A stretch of DNA of 64,000 nt from Candidatus Rifleibacteriota bacterium (lineage in GTDB: Bacteria > Muiribacteriota > Ozemobacteria > Ozemobacterales > Ozemobacteraceae). The stretch lies in the NCBI GenBank assembly GCA_024710355.1, contig JANJUX010000016.1, positions 62,001-126,000 of the forward strand. Reading direction: 5' to 3'. The notes under the pieces were generated by a model. It was not told the origin of the DNA. It saw only the letters and a list, made by a program, of their open reading frames with translations, and searched no databases. Shown here piece by piece: positions 58,514 to 64,000 of this stretch (positions within the stretch are counted from its first letter, which is position 1; the number at the start of each line of letters is the position of its first letter). A program made the position numbers and the translations under genes.

Positions 58514-59356
58514 ATGAACCTCGAAAAAAACATTGCCGAAACCGTTAAAACCGCTTTATTCGAAGATCTGCAGGGCCAGAAAGACCTGACCGCCCAGTTG
58601 ATACCGGCAAAGCGCAGCGCCAGCGCCAGGGTCATCACCCGCGAAGATATGGTTCTCTGCGGCAGCGCCTGGGTTACCGAGGTTTTTCGCCAGCTCGACC
58701 CCGAAGTGCAGGTCAGCTGGAACTACAAAGATGGCGACAGTGTCGAGGCCGACTGCGTTCTATACACACTCGAAGGCAACGCCCGCAGTCTGCTGACCGG
58801 CGAAAGAACCGCTCTGAATTTTCTGCAGACCCTGTCTGGAGTCGCCACCATTACCAGCATGTTTGCCAAAAAACTGGACGGCACACCAACCCGGCTGCTC
58901 GACACGCGAAAAACGATACCGGGACTCAGACTGGCCGAAAAGTATGCGGTTAAGTGCGGCGGGGGCTGCAATCATCGCATGGGTCTGTACGACGCCTTTC
59001 TGATCAAGGAAAACCACATCGCTGCCTGCGGCTCGATTACCGAAGCGGTGCACGCCGCCCGCGAAATTGCGTCTGACCGCAGAGTCGAAATCGAAGTCGA
59101 AAACATCGAAGGCCTGAAAGAGGCGATTGCAGCGAAAGCCGACATCGTCATGCTCGACAATTTTCCGCTCGAACGCATCATAGAAGCGGTTGAAATCAAT
59201 GCCGGCCGGGTTAAGCTCGAAGTTTCCGGCGACGTTAACCTTGGCAACATTGCCGACATCGGGGCAACCGGTGTCGATTTCGTTTCAGTAGGTTCTCTCA
59301 CCAAGCATATCAAGGCAATCAACCTGTCGATGCGCTTCGACATGCGCATCAGATAA
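58514..59356 (+). CDS. nadC: Nicotinate-nucleotide pyrophosphorylase (carboxylating)
   Basis: A 280-residue quinolinate phosphoribosyltransferase, converting quinolinate and PRPP to nicotinate mononucleotide. Family motifs: ERTALNFLQTLSGVAT, LDTRKTIPGLRLAEKYAV, GGGCNHRMGLYDAFLIKENHI, then EVENIEGLKEA and SVGSLTKHIKAINLSM. Length is typical. The start at 58514 follows GAGAAAG and lies 7 bp after the nadA stop; a longer frame opening inside nadA is not needed. Middle gene of the NAD operon. Confidence 0.93.
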   Translation: MNLEKNIAETVKTALFEDLQGQKDLTAQLIPAKRSASARVITREDMVLCGSAWVTEVFRQLDPEVQVSWNYKDGDSVEADCVLYTLEGNARSLLTGERTALNFLQTLSGVATITSMFAKKLDGTPTRLLDTRKTIPGLRLAEKYAVKCGGGCNHRMGLYDAFLIKENHIAACGSITEAVHAAREIASDRRVEIEVENIEGLKEAIAAKADIVMLDNFPLERIIEAVEINAGRVKLEVSGDVNLGNIADIGATGVDFVSVGSLTKHIKAINLSMRFDMRIR

Positions 59357-59368
59357 GGAAGCCGGCAC

Positions 59369-60901
59369 ATGCTGCACAAATTTGACGTTCTGATTCTCGG
59401 AAGCGGCGCCGCCGGGCTAAGTCTGGCGCTCAGGCTCGACCCGGGCCTGTCGATTGCCGTCATCTGCAAGGATGAACTGCACGAAAACTCAACCAATTAC
59501 GCTCAGGGCGGTATTGCCGCCGTTCTTGAATCCGACGACAGCTTTGCCGGCCATATTCAGGACACAATGATTGCCGGGGCCGGTATCTGTGACCCCGCTG
59601 CCGTAAAATTTACCGTCGAGAATGCACCCGAGTGCATCAGGTGGCTGATCGAGCTAGGCATCAGGTTTACGCCCGCGCACGAAGAGGGCGGTTACCCATA
59701 TCATCTGACACGCGAAGGCGGGCATTCGCATCGCCGCATCGTGCACTCGGCCGACTCGACCGGCAAAGATCTCGAAGAAACGCTGGTGGGCGCGGTTAAA
59801 AAGCGCGCGAACGTCAGAATATTCGAAAACCACATTGCGGTCGATCTCTATAAAAAGCATGGGCAGTGCTGTGGCGCCTATATTTATAACATCGATGCCG
59901 ACCGCGTCGACTCATTTTCGGCAAAAGCGACGGTCATCGCCACCGGCGGTGCCAGCCGTGTCTACCTCTATTCGAGCAATCCGTCGGTTTCGAGCGGCGA
60001 CGGAATCGCCATGGGCTACCGGGCCGGCTGCCGTGTCGAAAATCTCGAATTCAACCAGTTCCACCCGACCTGCCTTTATCACCCACAGGCCGGTTCTTTT
60101 CTGATTACCGAAGCCATGCGCGGCGAAGGCGCCAGACTGCTGCTGCCTGACGGCACCCGCTTCATGCCCGCCCACGACGAACGCGCTGAACTGGCGCCCC
60201 GTGATATCGTCGCCAGGGCCATCGACTACGAAATGAAGCGTCTCGGCATCAGAAATGTCTTTCTCGACATTTCGCACAAACCTTCTGAATTTGTGCGTTC
60301 GCATTTCCCCGGCATCTATCAGAAATGCCTCGAATTCGGCATCGATATCACAAGAGAACCGATTCCGGTTGTACCGGCCGCGCATTATACCTGCGGCGGC
60401 ATCAGGGTCGACCTCAACGGCTGCACCGATGTACCCCGGCTTTACGCGATCGGTGAAGCCAGTTGCACCGGCTTGCATGGTGCCAACCGCCTCGCCAGCA
60501 ATTCGCTGCTCGAATGCCTTGTCTTCGGCGCCTCTTCTGCCAGACACATCACCGGCCTGTTGAAAGAAAACGGCAAGGTCGAGCCTGTACCCGAATGGGA
60601 TGACAGCCGGGTCAACCCCGCCCGCGAAGAGGTTCTGCTGCTACACAACTGGGAAGAAATCAGACGCCTGATGTGGAACTACGTCGGTATCGTGCGCAGC
60701 GACGAGCGTCTGCGCCGCGCCAAAGCCCGCATCGACCTGCTGAAAGTCGAGATCAACGATTACTACGCCAGACACCGGGTTAACCGCAACTTCATCGAAC
60801 TGCGCCACCTGATCGTGGTCGCCGAACTGATCGTCGACTGCGCCATGCGCCGCAAACAAAGCATTGGCCTGCACTACAACATCGACTACCCACCCGCCTG
60901 A
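59369..60901 (+). CDS. nadB: L-aspartate oxidase
   Basis: A 510-residue flavoenzyme that oxidises L-aspartate to iminoaspartate, the substrate of NadA. The N-terminal FAD dinucleotide fold is seen as [14 protein letters not shown] (Gly11-x-Gly13-x-x-Gly16). Family motifs follow: [54 protein letters not shown] and [20 protein letters not shown]. The order nadA-nadC-nadB with 12 bp or less between genes indicates one operon. No terminator was found behind it. Confidence 0.94.
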   Translation: MLHKFDVLILGSGAAGLSLALRLDPGLSIAVICKDELHENSTNYAQGGIAAVLESDDSFAGHIQDTMIAGAGICDPAAVKFTVENAPECIRWLIELGIRFTPAHEEGGYPYHLTREGGHSHRRIVHSADSTGKDLEETLVGAVKKRANVRIFENHIAVDLYKKHGQCCGAYIYNIDADRVDSFSAKATVIATGGASRVYLYSSNPSVSSGDGIAMGYRAGCRVENLEFNQFHPTCLYHPQAGSFLITEAMRGEGARLLLPDGTRFMPAHDERAELAPRDIVARAIDYEMKRLGIRNVFLDISHKPSEFVRSHFPGIYQKCLEFGIDITREPIPVVPAAHYTCGGIRVDLNGCTDVPRLYAIGEASCTGLHGANRLASNSLLECLVFGASSARHITGLLKENGKVEPVPEWDDSRVNPAREEVLLLHNWEEIRRLMWNYVGIVRSDERLRRAKARIDLLKVEINDYYARHRVNRNFIELRHLIVVAELIVDCAMRRKQSIGLHYNIDYPPA

Positions 60902-60919
60902 GTCAGCCGATCAAAAGCA

Positions 60920-60994
60920 GTTCAATTTTGCGTTCAACTTACGTTCAACCTTGCCCAGCAAAAATTTGGCAATTTGGCGTTTGGTCTGTATAAT
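60920..60994 (+). promoter_or_regulatory. Promoter with phased GTTCAA repeats, leaderless start
   Basis: TTGGCA (60966-60971), a 17-bp spacer and a consensus TATAAT (60989-60994). Transcription should begin about 7 nt later, at the ATG itself (61001). Upstream, GTTCAA occurs three times (60920, 60932, 60943) at 11-12 bp spacing, one helical turn, ending about 17 bp before the -35. This arrangement suits a multimeric activator or repressor. Confidence 0.6.
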
Positions 60995-61000
60995 TGTTGC

Positions 61001-62053
61001 ATGCAAATTTTTAAGCGAGAATTTCCGGCTGGAAAATTCCTGATCGGCTTACTGCTGACCGGCAGCATTGCTGCCGCTGGCGCACAACCATCTCATGCCG
61101 CTGAAGCCGAAAAAGGCTATCTTGTACAGCAGCTTTCCGGCATGGCCAGATTTGAGAATCTGCAATCAGGTTCAGAGCCTGCTGCCCCCAAAACAGCCGA
61201 AATTATAAATGGCTTTATTGCCGCCACCGAAGATCAGGCTGCCGATGAAGAAATAATGGCAGACCACCTGGCAGCCTTTACCAGACTGGCCTTTACGGCT
61301 GACTCTGAAGACAATATCAACTTCAGCGGGCTGCTTAAAGTGTTGCAGATTTCTGGGCGCATACAGTTTCAGAAAGATGACGCAACCGGCCTCGGGTCGC
61401 CCGAAAAACATTTTTCCGGCCATGTGAAGGAAGCGATCAAAGTTAACCGCGAACGGGCAAAATTCTACGCTGATCTTTCGAACGGTAAAACGAAGGGGTT
61501 GTCGAAGCTTTACACCAGCATGGAATACGCACTGCTGCCTGTTTCTGCGATTTTCGACCGCTGGGGCCGACGGCTGAACCAGCAAGGAATTCCGGTTCTG
61601 GTTAATGATTTCGTGTCGATGAGCGCCATCAAACCGGCCGCCACCAAGCCCATCAACACCAGGGCCCTCGATCGCGACGGCCGCAAAGCTTTCAGAAAGC
61701 TGCTCGACGCTTTTCAGAGTTGGGTTTTCGCTGCCGCTTCACGTAAAGACTTTCTGCAGGTGCAGATGGCAGCTATCGAGGCCCTGACCGGCCTGCGTCA
61801 GCTTGAAGCCAGGTATGCCTGCAATCTGGCCCTCAGCGTTCATTTCGTCGAATCGATCGGCCTTGCCGGCCGAAATGCCGACAACCTGAGTCGCAGTTTC
61901 GCCGGGCGGCCAGACAATTTCTACCGCGCCTTCATCGTCGCCCAGAATGCCGGGGTAAAAATGTTTTCGCTCATCGACCTCAAGGCTCAACCCTTTCACG
62001 GTCAGGGTGTCGGCATTATCGTCAACGATCTGCCGGCGATCCCATTCCCTTGA
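61001..62053 (+). CDS. Exported helical protein of unknown function, probably leaderless mRNA
   Basis: A 350-residue protein with a signal peptide (residues about 1-33, ending SHA). The mature part is mostly helical, without recognised motifs; PSAIFDRWGRRL-like and LRQLEARYACNLALSVH segments suggest amphipathic helices. No Shine-Dalgarno precedes ATG 61001, and the consensus -10 ends only 6 nt before it, so translation probably uses a leaderless transcript. A TTG start 27 bp upstream overlaps the promoter and is less likely. It lies alone between the NAD operon and a histidine kinase. Function unknown. Confidence 0.6.
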   Translation: MQIFKREFPAGKFLIGLLLTGSIAAAGAQPSHAAEAEKGYLVQQLSGMARFENLQSGSEPAAPKTAEIINGFIAATEDQAADEEIMADHLAAFTRLAFTADSEDNINFSGLLKVLQISGRIQFQKDDATGLGSPEKHFSGHVKEAIKVNRERAKFYADLSNGKTKGLSKLYTSMEYALLPVSAIFDRWGRRLNQQGIPVLVNDFVSMSAIKPAATKPINTRALDRDGRKAFRKLLDAFQSWVFAAASRKDFLQVQMAAIEALTGLRQLEARYACNLALSVHFVESIGLAGRNADNLSRSFAGRPDNFYRAFIVAQNAGVKMFSLIDLKAQPFHGQGVGIIVNDLPAIPFP

Positions 62054-62184
62054 GCCCGACCGGCGGCGGCAGCGAAAAACTTGCCTGACACCTGCACGAC
62101 TTCTCTTATTTTCACGGCACGATCTGCTGAATGACGAGCGGTTTCTGCTTCGACGCCATGCTCTGAACAAACCAAAAAAACGAT

Positions 62185-62212
62185 TTGGCTTTGGCTGCAT
62201 TTTTGATAAAAT
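62185..62212 (+). promoter_or_regulatory. Promoter of the last histidine kinase gene
   Basis: TTGGCT (62185-62190), a 16-bp spacer and TAAAAT (62207-62212), about 38 bp before ATG 62251. Confidence 0.45.
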
Positions 62213-62250
62213 CAATCTCAGCAGACTCGATTAAAATTGAGCGGTGAAAC

Positions 62251-64000
62251 ATGGCCATCGAGAGGACCCTTAATCAGGAAAACATCATGCCTCAGAGCGA
62301 GGCCGTTCTGTTTTCCGAGTTTATTGATGAAACTGGCACCGACGCCGGGCAGCAGTTGGCAAGATATCGCGATTTTTACACCCGCTGCTTCTTTCAGGAA
62401 ATGGCGGTCGTAAGCCTGGTAATATGCGTATTTGCCGTTGCCTATCTTGCCTGCTACCTGACCGGTATCGAGTATGGCAGCTTTCTGCACGGCAAAGTGC
62501 TTTATGCGGTTTTCGTTCTGTTCAATGTTTATGCCGCCGGCCAGTGCTTTTACAGCTGGGCGGTTTTAAACAGCAAAAGCGTGGCGCGCGATTACATGTT
62601 TTTCTGGGCGGTGGCCTTTACCGGCGCGGCAATCGGCAATTCCATCGATTTTGCCATCTGGGCCAGCGAAATGGGGCCTTTCAAGCAGAACATGCTCACC
62701 AACCTGATTTTCGTCTTTTCTCTGATCCTGTCTTTTCCGGGCATGCATTTTCTCGCCCAGGTCTGCCAGGTTAAAGTTACCAGACAACCGGTTCTGTATT
62801 TTCTGCCCTTTGCCGTAACTTTTGCGGTGATCCCGACCTACATGAACTACGAGATCCTCAACAGTATTCTCGATGCCGGCAATATCGTTGCTATCAGCCA
62901 CATTCCGAACATCAAGGAATTTCTCTTCGGCATTTTTTATGCGATGGTCGGCGGCTATCTCTCTTCTTTGAGCCTTTTTATCTGGCAAACCGGAAAAGGC
63001 CGGCTGGTTCACTCTGCCCGCCTGATAGCGATCGGTACCGTAGTTTTCAGTTTCGGCTGCGCCATTTACGCGGGTTTGTTTCCCTCGATTCGGCTTCTCA
63101 ACATCCCCGGAAACCCTGTACACATCCCGATCGCCCTTGGCTACGTTCTCGTAGCTCTCGGCCTGCGGCGAAGCGAAAACACCATAAAATTTCTCATGAA
63201 CCCCGAATCTGATAAGCTGCCGCCGGTGACAACACTCGTCGAAATTTTCGGCGAAAATGAAGGTCTGGCAGTATATAAACGCCTTGAGAACAACATCAGA
63301 ACAACCCTGCTTGAATTGACAAAATCACGCGAAGAAACCCAGCTGAAAAAAGAAGAAATCGGGCAACTCGAGCAGGAAATCCTTCTCAGAAAAAAAATTG
63401 AAAATGAACTGCTTATTGCCAAAGAGCGCGCCGAAGAGGCCAGCCTTGCCAAATCAGAATTTCTGGCAATGATAAGTCACGAGCTGAAAACGCCTCTGAC
63501 CGTCATCAGGGGTTACAGTGCCCTGTTAAAAAACAAAGCGCTCGAAAAGCTCGTAGAAACGCAAAAAATTACCGGCGTCGCCGGCGAAATCGAAGAAAAC
63601 TCCTTTCTTCTCGAAAAAATGGTGAACAACCTGCTTGAATTCTCGCGACTTGAAAGCGGCAGTTTAAAATATGAAAAAGAAATTTTCACCCTTGGAGAAG
63701 TTCTCAATTTCATAAGATCGGTCAGCACCACCCATCAAAAAGCCAGCGAATGCCAATACACCGAAATAATACCTGATGAATCCATCAGACTCGAAGCAAA
63801 CCGGCAGGCAATCGAGCAGATCGTCGCCAACCTTCTGGTGAATGCCTTCAAATTCTGCAATAAAACCAGCGTGACGCTCGAGCTGAAAAAAGAAGCCGGC
63901 AATCTGATAATAACCGTATCTGATCAGGGCATCGGCATCCCGGCAGAGCTTCAGGAAAAAATCTTCGAGGCTTTTTATCAGGTCAGCCTCGGCACCAGAA
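62251..64000 (+). CDS. Membrane histidine kinase, truncated at the window end
   Basis: Open from ATG 62251 (GCGGTGA site) through the last base, 583 codons visible. The N-terminal 300 residues hold about seven or eight hydrophobic segments, an integral-membrane sensor of the 7TM/MASE kind. A long coiled coil (about 345-400, TKSREETQLKKEEIGQLEQE) leads to HisKA with His410 (ISHELKTPLTVIRGYS). The ATPase has NLLVNAFKF and DQGIGIPAELQEKIFEAF before the sequence ends. The remaining ATPase part and any receiver are outside. The input signal is unknown, possibly membrane state or a lipid. Confidence 0.88.
   Translation, partial: MAIERTLNQENIMPQSEAVLFSEFIDETGTDAGQQLARYRDFYTRCFFQEMAVVSLVICVFAVAYLACYLTGIEYGSFLHGKVLYAVFVLFNVYAAGQCFYSWAVLNSKSVARDYMFFWAVAFTGAAIGNSIDFAIWASEMGPFKQNMLTNLIFVFSLILSFPGMHFLAQVCQVKVTRQPVLYFLPFAVTFAVIPTYMNYEILNSILDAGNIVAISHIPNIKEFLFGIFYAMVGGYLSSLSLFIWQTGKGRLVHSARLIAIGTVVFSFGCAIYAGLFPSIRLLNIPGNPVHIPIALGYVLVALGLRRSENTIKFLMNPESDKLPPVTTLVEIFGENEGLAVYKRLENNIRTTLLELTKSREETQLKKEEIGQLEQEILLRKKIENELLIAKERAEEASLAKSEFLAMISHELKTPLTVIRGYSALLKNKALEKLVETQKITGVAGEIEENSFLLEKMVNNLLEFSRLESGSLKYEKEIFTLGEVLNFIRSVSTTHQKASECQYTEIIPDESIRLEANRQAIEQIVANLLVNAFKFCNKTSVTLELKKEAGNLIITVSDQGIGIPAELQEKIFEAFYQVSLGTR

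Overview
The window comes from a bacterium with a Gram-negative-type envelope: it has a TolC-like outer-membrane factor with a membrane-fusion protein and RND pump, and many periplasmic or lipoprotein-like signal peptides. The metabolism looks anaerobic or oxygen-sensitive (an AsrA-type sulfite reductase subunit, a di-iron ferritin-like protein, arginine deiminase, Fe-S quinolinate synthase). Many genes have clear Shine-Dalgarno sites. The density of hybrid histidine kinases and SpoIIE-type phosphatases recalls poorly cultured, environmentally responsive phyla such as Candidatus Riflebacteria, but that placement is a guess; nothing in the window fixes the taxonomy.

Layout. 1-6 kb: the 5' part of asrA with a ferritin-like gene upstream, a secreted glucosaminidase with a linked secreted protein, an exported orphan protein, and an NCS2 purine permease. 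6-9 kb: an RRM RNA-binding protein with a strong promoter and structured leader, a GNAT acetyltransferase and an NhaC antiporter. 8.8-15.2 kb: a self-contained TetR/OMF/MFP/RND efflux operon with a perfect palindromic operator. 15.3-16.6 kb: arginine deiminase. 16.6-42 kb: a signalling island with four SpoIIE/RsbU-type PP2C phosphatases, four histidine-kinase-like proteins (three hybrid or multidomain, one lacking the phosphoacceptor His), a REC-HATPase (RsbW-like) protein, a cobalamin-binding sensor with light-sensor motifs, and a solute-binding protein beside a sensor kinase. No STAS protein or sigma factor is seen here, so the output partners must lie elsewhere. 42-53.5 kb: a FkbM methyltransferase-TPR-O-GlcNAc-transferase-like fusion (1030 aa) convergent with a 2348-residue protein made almost wholly of 292 Ser/Thr-rich octapeptides. 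53.7-57.4 kb: an AGCS amino-acid symporter and a membrane-anchored 5'-nucleotidase. 57.5-60.9 kb: the NAD de novo operon nadA-nadC-nadB, with nadA interrupted by an in-frame TAA. 61-64 kb: a probably leaderless orphan secreted protein and a truncated membrane histidine kinase.

The most unusual object is the octapeptide protein. By hand count it is 4 N-terminal residues, 292 octads (three with one extra residue) and a 5-residue tail, which sums exactly to 2348. Octads in which the usual Gln at position 7 is replaced, mostly by Asp, recur at intervals of exactly 7 or 10 octads through about 250 octads, so each marker moves one step modulo three. Its neighbour carries a Ser/Thr glycosyltransferase-type domain, which suggests, but does not prove, that the repeat protein is the substrate. 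A second theme is two genes (nadA and a secreted ADDVA-repeat protein) each split by a single in-frame TAA with coding sequence continuing in the same frame.
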